From Erinaceus europaeus (Eukaryota; Chordata; Mammalia; Eulipotyphla; Erinaceidae), in contig NC_080185.1 in assembly GCF_950295315.1 (NCBI RefSeq), forward strand, positions 47,473,237 to 47,537,236: DNA of 64,000 bases. Reading direction: 5' to 3'. Below the pieces are notes generated by a model. The model was not told where the DNA came from. It saw only the letters and a program-made list of their open reading frames with translations, and did not search any database. Every line of letters begins with the position of its first letter. Positions within the stretch are counted from its first letter, which is position 1. Of the stretch, positions 52,856 through 62,632 are shown in pieces. The position numbers and the translations under genes are program-made.

Positions 52856-53243
52856 TGCCCCGGCCAGCAGGGCGGTGAGCAGGGGCTAGCAACCCAATAA
52901 GACCTGAAATGATAGGGACAAGAGACGCGAAGAACGAGAGCAAGTCAAGTTTCTGATCAAGCTCTAAATTTTATTGTGTGCACAGACATTATAAGGCTTT
53001 GGGGAAGGAGGGGGGAAGTGCTGGAGGAGGAGGAGGGGGAGCAATCTTCAAAGAGGAATGTTCCTTGCAACAAATGGCAGGAACCAAACTGTGTGTTGAC
53101 TCACTTGTTTTGACTCACTTGATTACTGATAAATGGTTTACCTAAGGGGAAATGGCCTGCCCAGGGGGGAATTAACATTTGTCTTGAGGGGTTCCGTTGT
53201 CTCAAAGCTTATCATCTATAAAGCAGAGAAATGGCTCCTGACA
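52856..53243 (-). repeat. 5' LTR of the young ERV
   Basis: 388 bp, TGTCAGGAGC...GGGGCA on the minus strand, with TTATAA and AATAAA at the same places as in the other LTR. Confidence 0.94.
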
Positions 53244-53249
53244 ATAAGT
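53244..53249 (+). repeat. LTR-element target-site duplication, right copy
   Basis: ATAAGT, identical to 47549-47554. Confidence 0.9.
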
Positions 53250-54225
53250 TTTATTTTACATTAATAAGTTGGAATATAGCTCTTTAAATGTGGTAAGTGT
53301 GGTATTTCATCTTGACTTCTCATATTTATGGTGTATAGATATATGATCCATTTATATTTATATAATTCCAGTAGTTTCAGAATAATTAAGAGTAGGTCAG
53401 TCTGAATTGTGACTTATAGGCAAATTTATGAGAAAAATGAATATTTAACATACCACTAATTGCAGTGCTTTAAAATAATTGTCTAGCAAAGGTTCTTAAT
53501 AGCTTTGTTTCAATAAATAGTTAATACATATTTTCAATTAGCTTTTTTCTCTTTACATGTAAATGAATTCCATTTATATGTTTCTAAAAATACTTGAAAG
53601 TATTTTCCTGCACTATTGTTACTTATTGTCCTCAAAACCTTCTTAATGTGGTCTTTTAACTTAGTTTTTTTTTAACTCAGACCATCTTAATTCTCTTGAA
53701 TCTGTTTAACATTGCTATGTGTATTTTTGGAAATACAGTAATTTACCTGTTCGCTTTAAAATCTGCTATATTTGAAGAAACTGATTATTGTATTGGAATA
53801 ATCTTCAGTATTAGTTAGAGTTCATTATTTTGATTCAAGTGAATCATCCAAATAAGCTCCTACTTTATGAATAAAAATGTTATCTCTGTATATCTTTTCT
53901 TTTTCCCAAACCCTATTTTATCTAATAGTATTAATAAGAATGACTTGTCTAAATGTATAGTTTCAAACCAAATCTTTGGTAAATTGAAGTTCATATATCT
54001 AATAAATAGGATTATATTAATTTTTCTATGATATATAAATTAATTTATTTTTCCTTGGATGGCCATGTATTGGGAAGTAGTACCATATGACCAAATCAGA
54101 ATTAATCAGTCTCAGCAAATCTGTGATAATTCTGATCCTTCAAAAAATAATTACTCAGTGCTTTTAGTGAATCTCATGTTAACTGATTGGTAAGAGCAAT
54201 AATAAAGACATAGGAGAAAGAGGAA
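53250..54225. other. LRCH2: Intron, no recognisable repeat
   Basis: About 1 kb of AT-rich sequence without landmarks. Confidence 0.55.
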
Positions 54226-54227
54226 AG

Positions 54228-54345
54228 TGTTTCTTTTTTAAAAATGAAAGGGGAGATAGAGAGGGAGAGAGACCGAGAGATACTTGCAGCACTGCTTCAC
54301 CACTTCTGAAGCTTCCTCCCACCCACCCAGCCACCCACCTCCACA
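54228..54345 (-). repeat. tRNA SINE (family B) fragment, minus strand
   Basis: GGGGAGATAGAGAGGGAGAG, CTTGCAGCACTGCTTCACCA, then an unusual CCCACCCACCCAGCCACCCA stretch in place of the core. Confidence 0.65.
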
Positions 54346-54999
54346 AGGAAGAATGAGGAGCTTTAATCTGAATATTAGCACATGGTAATATGTACTAAAT
54401 GCAACCTTAGCTAGCCCCAAGAAGGGTATTCTCAGCAGAACATAAATCATTAAAGTCTATTTATCTTAACCTTTTACAGATCTGCAGTTATATTTACATT
54501 CTGGTATTTATTTTAAAGTTCCCTCTCTCAATTTGTGGAACCTGGAACAAGGACATTCAATTAGATATTAATAGCTAATACTTTATGATTACATAAGAAT
54601 TCTTTTATTTAGTAAAAAAGAGTTGATATTTATTTGATCTGTCAATATAGTAAAAGTATACAAATTCTGACTACCAAAGGACCTGAATAACACTTATTAA
54701 ATGTCAGGCATGATTCCAGTATTTTTTACAAATAGCAGAGTTTTTAAAAATCTTTAGAACAATCTATAAAGTTAATATGATTATTTTATCGTTTCTGTTT
54801 AAGGTGAAGAATTAAAGGCCAGAGAGGCTAGATTAGTAAGCAATCAAGTTAAAATCTGAACCCATAACTTATATTATGCTGCCTACTTATCTATTTTGGA
54901 TAACTTAATATCAAGTGAAGAAACATTTTCAAATAAATGCAGCTTTATTAATTTTTCAAATGCTTTACTGTAACTCAAACCTCTCAAAACGACTTAATA

Positions 55000-55580
55000 G
55001 AGATTTCAGTGAGCCTTTAAAAATAGTACTTTTAATACTATTATGTACTTGTATTTTATTTTTATGTTTTATGTCTGAAACATTTCTTCTATAATATTTT
55101 TTGGTTTTTTTATTTTTAATGTTTGTTTATTTATTTTCCCTTTTGTTGCCCTTGTTTTTTATTGTTGTTGTTATTGATGTCGTCATTGTTAGATAGGACA
55201 GAGAGAAATGGAGAGAGGAGGGGAAGACAGGGGGAGAGAAATATAGACACCTGCAAACCTGCTTCACCACCCGTGAAGTGACTCCCCTGCAGGTGGGGAG
55301 TGGGGGGCTCGAACTGGGATACTTATGCTGGTCCCTGTGCTTTGCGCCACGTGCGCTTAACCCGCTTCGCTACAGCCTGATTCCCATATAATATTATTAT
55401 GTTTGAAATGTCTGTTATATAATCCTCACCCTGAATAGAGATTTCAGTGAGACTTTAAAAATATTACTTTTAATACTATTATGTACTAGTATTTTATTTT
55501 TGTTTTATGTCTAAAACATATCTTCTATAATGTTATTATATTTGAAATGCCTATTATATAATCCTCACCCTGAAAATGTC
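55000..55580 (+). repeat. Tandem duplication, unit about 145 bp, split by a SINE
   Basis: Unit 1 (about 55000-55098, continuing at 55396-55432) and unit 2 (about 55433-55578) share AGAGATTTCAGTGAG, TTTTAATACTATTATGTACT, GTATTTTATTTTT, CTTCTATAAT and TATAATCCTCACCCTGAA with few differences. A SINE sits in unit 1. Confidence 0.85.
55090..55395 (-). repeat. tRNA SINE (family A), full length, with 9-bp TSD
   Basis: The body (55099-55386) has CCCTTTTGTTGCCCTTGTTT, GGACAGAGAGAAATGGAGAG, CCCCTGCAGGTGGGGAGTGG and the tRNA-like head. TATAATATT occurs at 55090-55098 and 55387-55395. Confidence 0.9.
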
Positions 55581-56039
55581 ATTTTTTTATACTTGATATA
55601 AAAGTAGGACTAAGTTCGAGCCACTGACAAGCGTTTTTAAGGAGACTTGTAGTTCTCCGCAGTAGTCAGAAGATGTCAGTGTTAGGACACTGTAATAAAT
55701 TGAATGTCAACAATTTAATACTAAGATGTACAAAAATTATACCATTGAGAAACTATTTAAGTCATAACTGTTATTTAAATTTGCCAGTATTTTGTGATTT
55801 AAAAATTACAAATTCCTGTGGAAAATATTTAAATCATACTACTGCTCAGCATTTGTCTTATAATGGTGCAGGGGACTGAAGCAGGAGATTGTAACTACCA
55901 GTGCCTCACACATGAATGTCTCTTATGCTAACATGGTTCTATCTTGTCAACCCACCATTATTCTTTTAAAATTTCTCAGGCAGAGGAGATACTTCAGTGT
56001 TAGAACATAGAACTTTCCCAACCTCCAAAGGGAGGCCGG

Positions 56040-56765
56040 ATAACTTAATTTACCACCTGAGGAAGATGAATCCTGAAATTGGGGCAGCTTGGAATGTTCC
56101 TACACATGACCACAGAATGTGAGCTCAGATCTACAGGGATGAAGAGGCTACATAGGCTCCTAAGCTGAATATGGTTCCCAGATCACATCAAATTGATGGG
56201 TTTACAGTCAACAATATTTATATACCTTTCCCATATTTGGGAGCTATTCTCTCCCCTCATCCAGCTTTCTAGCCCGTTTTCCAGCCATGACATCATCTCC
56301 CCAGACAATAACTTGGGTCCACCTGCATATCAGAGGTCAGGCTCAGAAAAAAACTAGTATAGTCATGGGCCCTTTGGAATATAACTAAAATAGGCCTACT
56401 AGCTATTTCCAAAATGGAGACCCCAAATCTTCATCTGCAATATTCCAGCCTTTAGGTTCATGAATACTCAGCAATTTGTTTGGCTTTATATGTTAACTCT
56501 TCTTTCAGCCACCAGGCTCCAGATGCTACCGTGTTGCCAACCAGACTTCCCTGGGCAGATGACCCCACCAATGTGTCCTGGAGCCCTGCTTCCGCAGAAC
56601 CCTGCTCCACTAGGGAAAGAGAGAGACAGGCTGGGAGTATGGATCGACCTGCCAATGCGCATGTTCAGTAGGGAAGCAATTACAGAAGCCAGACCTTCTA
56701 CCTTCTGCACCCCATAATGACCCTGGGTCCATAAACTAAGTAATATATTTAAATCCCCATGTGAT
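56040..56765 (+). mobile_element. L1 3' UTR fragment, plus strand (sense to the gene)
   Basis: The reverse complement of the landmarks in 57945-58800: TGAGCTCAGATCTACAGGGA, CCAGACAATAACTTGGGTCC, CTGGGAGTATGGATCGACCT and CAATTACAGAAGCCAGACCT. It is one of the few sense-oriented L1 pieces. It is missing the 3' end proper. Confidence 0.8.
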
Positions 56766-56779
56766 ATAGTGGATTTTTT

Positions 56780-57332
56780 AAAATGTTAGTGATTTAATAA
56801 TGATAAGCAAGATTGTAAGATAACGGGTACAATTCTATACATTTCCCACTACCAGAGTTTGTTGCCCTATCCCCTCCACTGGAAATTTCCTTGTTCTTTA
56901 TCGCTCTGGGCTTATGTACCAAAGATCTTTATGGAGTGCAGAAGGTTGGAGGTCTGGCTTCTGTAATTGCTTCTCTGATGAACACGGTCATTGGTCATTG
57001 GCAGGTCGACCCATACCCCCAGCCTGTTTCTGACTTCCCTAGTGGGGTAGGACACTGAAGAGGTGAGGTCCCTGGACACATTGAGATCATCTTCCCAGGG
57101 ATATCAGGATGGAATCCTAGTAGCAACTGCAACTTCGTGGCTGAAAGGCAGTAAGATATAAAGCAGGACAAAATGTTTAATAAACAGGAACTCAAAGGTG
57201 TGATAGAGTAGATGAAATTAGGGGTCTTCAGTTGAGAAGATGCAAGGAAGTCTATTTTACCTATGTTCATATGAGCCCATATGAGTTCATATGACTTTGT
57301 TATCTGTTGCCTAAGCCTGATAGCTAACTTGC
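56780..57332 (-). mobile_element. L1 3' UTR fragment (older subfamily), minus strand
   Basis: TTAGTGATTTAATAATGATA, ACCAAAGATCTTTATGGAGT and TAAGATATAAAGCAGGACAA match 30300-30700 and 720-1400. Confidence 0.78.
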
Positions 57333-57800
57333 AGGTGGAATAAAAATAAACCATCACACCATTAGAAGTGAGAGAAAAGGTTTTATCGAATGTCTCCCAT
57401 GTGGGTACCATGAAGTTCTGGTGAAATGTTTCCCATGTGTATGTCTCTTTAATCTTCTGTCTTTGTCTGTCTGTCTCCTAAATCTCTTCTCACATGGGCT
57501 AACTGTTCCTCTATATATTGGATATTTATGCATACAACTATGTGAAGTATAAGCATCTTATAAGTTATACATAAACATCTTAAAGGCATGATTAGACTTA
57601 TTATCTCAAATTCTGGTGATTATATCATATTCTACGTTACTGCGCAAGTCCTGACCTTATTCCAAGGATGTAGGCATAATTCAGGGATATCAGATAAGAC
57701 AGGCTTCATATTAACCTGAAAACCTGTTGACCACTATCTGTGTTTACTCTTATATGACCAAAACAATGGTGGGTGCTGGAGACAGAAATACAGAGATAAC
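57333..57800 (-). repeat. Unassigned LTR-like sequence
   Basis: Contains AAAAGGTTTTATCG (AATAAA-like in a degraded form, minus strand) and ends TGCTGGAGACA. It interrupts the repeat pattern between two L1 3' UTR copies. It may be an old solo LTR; no second copy is in the window. Confidence 0.25.
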
Positions 57801-57944
57801 AAAGAATTTTGGATATATCTGATATATAACTGTTAGTAATTAAGAAAAATTGTTCAGCAGAGAAATAACATAATAAATAATGTTCTCCAACAAAGCTTCA
57901 GTCTTTTTCGTTAGAGAAATTCCTGACTTAAATTTCATTTATTT

Positions 57945-60235
57945 ATTTATTTATAAAAAGGAAACATTGACAAAACCATGGGATAGGAGAGGTACTACTC
58001 CACACAATTCCCACCACCAGAACTCCGAATCCCATCCCCTACCCTGATAGCTTTCCTAATCTTTAGCCCTCTGGGAGTATGGACCCAAGGTCATTGTGGG
58101 ATGCAGAAGGTGGAAGGTCTGGCTTCTGTAATTGCTTCCCCACTGAACATGCGCATTGACAGATTGATCCATACTCCCAGACTGTCTCTCTCTTTCCATA
58201 GTAGGGTGGGGCTCTGGGGAATCACAGCTCCAGGACACATTGGTGGAATTGTCTGTCCAGGGAAGTCTGGTTGGCATCATGGTATCATCTGGAACCTGGT
58301 GGCTGAAAAGACAGTTAACATACAAAGACAACAAATTGTTGATCCGTCACGAACTTCAAGGCTGGAATAGTGCAGATGAAGAGTTGGGGGGGGTACTCCA
58401 TTTTGTAGACAGCTAGTAGGCCTATTTTAGTTATATTCCAAAGGGCCTGTGGCTATACTAGTTTTTTTTTTTTCCATGAGCCTGAAATCTGATATGCAGG
58501 TGGATCCAAGTTATTGTCTGGGGAGATGATGTCATGGCTGGGAAAAGGACCAGAAAGTAGGATCGGGGAAGAGAATAGCTCCCTAATATGGGAAAGGTAT
58601 ATAAATATTGTTGAATGTTACCCCATCGATTTGATTGGGTCTGGGGCCCATATTCAGCTTAGGACCCTATGTGACCATTACATCCCTGTAGATCTGAGCT
58701 CACATTCTGTGGTCCTGAGTAGGAACATTCCATTGCTGCCCCAATCTTCCTCAGGTGTAGCATAGAGTATGTTGTCCATCCTCCCTTCGGAGGATGGAAC
58801 ATTCTCTACCGTTGTTGATCCAAGTTGAGGTAAAGGTCCTATGGGGGGCCTACAAAGGGGTCTATTTTGTTGTTCCTCATAGAGATGACTGGTAACAATG
58901 GAGAGAGGGATTTATTTGAGGTCTAGGCCCATCATGTCTGATTAGGAATCTCAGGACTCTCCAAATAGGGTCCCAGCTGATGGGGTGGCCTGATAGTGAC
59001 TAAAGAGTCATCATGAAAGTATGCCAGTCTCTTGCCCTTATTCAGCTTTTGCAGTCCTTGCTTTGATAAGGTTAGCTTTGCCTTGAGTGAGAGAACTGTA
59101 ATAGGGAGTAGGTGAGGAGGGTATCTAAGTCTAATTAGATACTATTTCATTAGGAACTTTGTATTGACTCACTGCAGACTATTGTGTACCTTTGCTGTCA
59201 GGTATATATTTTGCCCTAATTTATGGATGCATGTGGACATATGCTCTATCTCATGGGATCTGGTCTATATCTAGGTTTTGGGACTTTATTAGGAAGTTAA
59301 CCACCTAGAATGGAATTAGAGCATCCTATGAAAGGAAAGGTCTCACTTGAGTAATGAGGGTGAAGGGTTAACATTCCATGTCTGGGGGGTCGGGCAGTGG
59401 CGCAGTGGGTTAAGCGCATGTGGTGCAAAGCTCAAGGACCGGCATAAGGATCCCGGTTTGAGCCCCCGGCTCCCCACCTGCAGGGGAGTCGCTTCATAGG
59501 CGGTGAAGCAGGACTGCAGGTGTCTATCTTTCTTTCCCCGTCTCTATCTTCCCCTCCTCTCTCCATTTCTCTCTGTCCTATCCAAAAACGAACATCAACA
59601 ATGGCAATAATAATAACTACAACGAGGCTAGAACAACAAGGGCAACAAAAGGGGGAAAAATGGCCTCCAGGAGCGGTGGTATCATGGTGCAGGCACTGAG
59701 CCCAGCAATAACCCTAGAGGAAAAAAAAATAACATTCCATGCTTTTACATATTTGCTTTTTTTTGCAGGGGTGCAAAAATGTTACATCCATAGTTGTTGG
59801 TTGTTGAAAGAGTAGATAGGGTTGACATTCCATGCCAGATGTCTCTGGATACAGTCTGAAGTGAACATGCTGAGGTGGTACTCGTGTTGATTAGGTTGGG
59901 ATCAGTGGATGCAATATAATTTGTTATGAATTGAGAGAAGCATGCAGGAAAGTGAGCCCCACCCTAGAGGTTCCAGGACTGGGGGAAATAAAGGCTCTAT
60001 AGAGGAAGCAGGAGTTTCCTGCTATCTTAGGGTTAAGAAGACAATAGATAATTATTGCTGTAATCACATTATTTGGCAATTGGGTTAACTGAAAAATCCC
60101 TTTGTTAGGATTTGCTGTATCATACACAACATCACCATAATTTATGTCCTTTGACATTATTTGTATATAGCTGTGTATATTTGTATATAGCTGTTCTCCC
60201 CGGTCTAGGCTTTTGAGAGTCAACATATCAAAGAC
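57945..60235 (-). mobile_element. L1 long 3' UTR (about 2 kb), split by a SINE
   Basis: Begins TTTATAAAAAGGAAACATTG and runs through GACCAGAAAGTAGGATCGGG, AGGTCTAGGCCCATCATGTC and TTATGGATGCATGTGGACAT to AGTCAACATATCAAAGACTC. It contains no ORF2, so it is truncated within the 3' UTR. A short extra repeat of the ACATTCCATGC region follows the SINE. Confidence 0.82.
59369..59741 (+). repeat. tRNA SINE (family A), full length, plus strand, with perfect 12-bp TSD
   Basis: The head carries GGCAGTGGCGCAGTGGGTTA (A-box-like) and CCCGGTTTGAGCCCC (B-box-like, 59453-59466), then CACCTGCAGGGGAGTCGC, a CTCTGTCCTATCC body, a CAA-rich stretch and an A tail. TAACATTCCATG at 59369-59380 and 59730-59741 is the TSD. 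It is the best-preserved sense copy in the window. Confidence 0.93.
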
Positions 60236-60339
60236 TCCGCTTATGTATTAAATCTTTATTTAGCTAGCAATTAAATGTGCCTTTGACAAATCACACAACC
60301 TTGCTAGGGTTTTGTTGTTTTTTGTTTGTTTTTCTTTCC

Positions 60340-60785
60340 TAATTTTATTTATTTATTTATTTTTATAAAAAGGAAATATTGAGAAAACCATAGGATAAGA
60401 GTGGCTCAACTCCACACAGTTGCCACCACCAGAATTCCGTATCCCATCCCCTCCATTGATAGCTTTCCTGTTCCTTAACCGTCTGGGAGTATGGACCCAA
60501 GGCCATTGTGGGATGCAGAAGGTGGAAGGTCTGGCCTCTGTAATTGCTTCCCCGCTGAACATGGGTGTTGACAGATCGATCCATATTCCCAGCCTGTCTC
60601 TCTCTCTCTTTCCCTAGTAGAATGGGGCTCTGGGGAAGTGGGGCTCCAGGACACATTGGTGGGGTCGTCTGTCCAAGGAATTCTGGTCAGCATCATGCTA
60701 GCATCTGGAACCTGGTGGCTGAAAATAGAGTTAATATACAAAGCCATACATATTGTTGAACAATCACGAACCTAAAGGCTGGAAT
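60340..60785 (-). mobile_element. L1 3' UTR, 5'-truncated
   Basis: TTTATAAAAAGGAAATATTG, TCTGGGAGTATGGACCCAAG, CTGAACATGGGTGTTGACAG and TGAAAATAGAGTTAATATAC, as in 22370-22800. Confidence 0.82.
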
Positions 60786-60794
60786 TTTTCAAAT

Positions 60795-60983
60795 ATTATC
60801 TATTTATTTTAGAATGACATAGAAATTTAGAGGACAGGGATAGATAGAGAATGGCAGAGAGAGATTGTACCCACAATTTCACTGCTCATGGAGCCTTCTT
60901 GAAGTGGGGACTGGGGGCTTTTGCCTGGGTCCTTGTGCACTGTAATGTATGTGCTCAACCAGGTGCACTATCATCTGACCCCT
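60795..60983 (-). repeat. tRNA SINE (family B), minus strand
   Basis: ACATAGAAATTTAGAGGACA, GTGGGGACTGGGGGCTTTTG and TGCTCAACCAGGTGCACTAT followed by CATCTGACCCC. Confidence 0.72.
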
Positions 60984-61069
60984 TATTTTACTTTAATTTT
61001 TTTTACTTGCTACCAGGCTTATCACTTGGGCTCACTGCCTTCATGAGGAATCTGCTGCTACTGGCAACT

Positions 61070-61154
61070 TTTTTTCTTTTTCTTTTCCTTCTTCCTTCCT
61101 TCCTTCCTTCCTTCCTTCCTTCCTTCCTTCCTTCCTTCCTTCCTTCCTTCCTTC

Positions 61155-61216
<62 letters not shown>
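61070..61216 (+). repeat. (TTCC)n/(TTTC)n microsatellite
   Basis: About 17 TTCC units followed by about 15 TTTC units in the tail of the SINE that follows. Reads as poly Pro-Ser-Phe-Leu or Lys/Glu/Arg repeats in translation, which is not coding. Confidence 0.93.
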
Positions 61217-61382
61217 AGAAACAAAGAGAAATGAAAAGGGAAGGAGAGAAAGAGAAACATGTACAGGACCACTTCACCACTTGTGAATCCTTCCCTCTGT
61301 AGGTAGAGACCCAGGTCTTGAATGCGGGTCCTTGCTTGTGGTGATATGGGTGCCATACTGGGTCTGCCACCTTTGGCCCCTT
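61215..61382 (-). repeat. tRNA SINE (family B-like), minus strand
   Basis: AGAAACAAAGAGAAATGAAA, TCTGTAGGTAGAGACCCAGG and TGCCACCTTTGGCCCC, adjoining the microsatellite, which probably grew from its tail. Confidence 0.65.
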
Positions 61383-61972
61383 TACTGGATTTTTTTTTTC
61401 TCTTTGGGGGGAGGGGGTCTTTAAATCACTTTAATAGTATCTGCCATCACAGAATTGTTATAACTGTTGAATTATTTAATAATTTAAACTGATTGGAACA
61501 CTGCTTGCACAGTCTATGCTCATAACTTTTTTAAAAATTATTCATAAGTAGTACCTGGTACTACTTACACTCAATGAATCCTTTCATAACCTAATTGAAA
61601 ATTAACACCCAACAAAAGATGATTGGTACAAAAGAAAAACAAATAGAAAAGAATGATAGTTGGATGAGTTAAGTAAAAGAATTTAAGACTGTCTTCCTCT
61701 AGTAAACTTGAATGAGTGTAAATGGATTGGCTTAGGGAGGAAATGTTGTTAATATATGTAAAGTACTTAGAATGATGCCTTGCACATAGAAAGCACTGTA
61801 TGCCTTAGCTAATAATAGGTAGTTTGGACTATTTAAATTGGTTTTGTTATTAACCTCAGTGTCAGGGAATTTAATTAAAACACCACAATATGAATAAACC
61901 TTACTTCTAATGTACTAGTAGGAAATTTGGGAGTTCAAGGAAATATTATTTATGTGTTTAAATATTTTTCAG
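61383..61972. other. LRCH2: Intron, no recognisable repeat
   Basis: AT-rich sequence leading to the acceptor of the 45-bp exon. Confidence 0.55.
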
Positions 61973-62017
61973 TATAAATCTTCAAGGAAGAGTTCAAGTG
62001 GAAATGAAAATGATGAG
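61973..62017 (+). CDS. LRCH2: LRCH2 internal exon, 45-bp symmetric exon (window exon 12)
   Basis: The 45-bp exon follows TATTTTTCAG and ends GATGAG|GTAAGA. It has 15 codons, YKSSRKSSSGNENDE, in phase 0 on both sides, so it could be a cassette exon. The remaining linker and the calponin-homology domain must lie beyond the right edge; I found no further exon between 62018 and 64000. Confidence 0.9.
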
Positions 62018-62429
62018 GTAAGAAAGGATGGTTACATTAGCAATTATTTAAAATATTTGCATTTCATATGATTTTGAATCAATTCTTGTCAAATGAAGTT
62101 TATCATTCAATATCTATAGTACAGATATATTGTTTTCTCCAGTATTAAAACTAAACATCATTTCTTGACTGTAATTTTCACATTTGATCAGAACTAAATT
62201 TCTAAGACTTGAGTTTTAGAATATTATTAATATTCACCATGAAACTGTAATTAATTAATGTAAAATGATCACATTTTCCTATCTTTTGTCTCCTTAAATT
62301 AACCTGGTGGAATTTATTAAATATTTTCACTAATTCTATGCATTATTTTAGAATTTATATATTTCTATTGTTTATACACTACTGTATATTTTCTTTTTTA
62401 TTAAATTTCTATTTTTGCATTCTTTCTTT

Positions 62430-62632
62430 TTTATTAGCTTTATTTATTGGATAGAAGCAGCCAGAAATCAAGAGGAACAGGGGATAGAGGAGAGAGACAG
62501 AGAGATACCTGCAGCCTTGCTTCACTACTCATGAAGCTTTCCCTCCTGTAGGTGGGGACTGGGGCCTTGAATCCGGGTCCTTGTGCACTGTAACATATGC
62601 ACTCAACCAGGTGCGTCACCACCTGCCCCCCT
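62430..62632 (-). repeat. tRNA SINE (family B), minus strand
   Basis: TTATTGGATAGAAGCAGCCA, CCTGTAGGTGGGGACTGGGG and GCGTCACCACCTGCCCCC. Confidence 0.83.

Larger units (their letters stand above)
47555..53243 (-). mobile_element. Young non-autonomous class II (betaretrovirus-like) ERV, 5.7 kb
   Basis: Two direct 388-bp LTRs (TG...CA ends) flank a 4.9-kb interior; a 6-bp TSD (ATAAGT) flanks the whole. On the minus strand the order is LTR, Lys-type primer-binding site, splice donor, damaged gag, about 2.5 kb of AT-rich non-coding sequence, a possible env remnant, polypurine tract, LTR. No protease, reverse transcriptase or integrase is visible. The LTRs differ at 2 positions, so insertion was recent and must have used enzymes supplied by another element. 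It lies in the LRCH2 intron, antisense, 49 bp after exon 11. Confidence 0.93.

Noticed and set aside
59381..59729. tRNA gene candidates from A-box and B-box matches
   Set aside because: The cloverleaf is incomplete and the context is a SINE with tail and TSD; the same holds for the other SINE heads.
61003..61356. Lys/Glu/Arg repeat protein and its Pro/Ser/Phe counterpart
   Set aside because: They come from a tetranucleotide microsatellite within SINE sequence.
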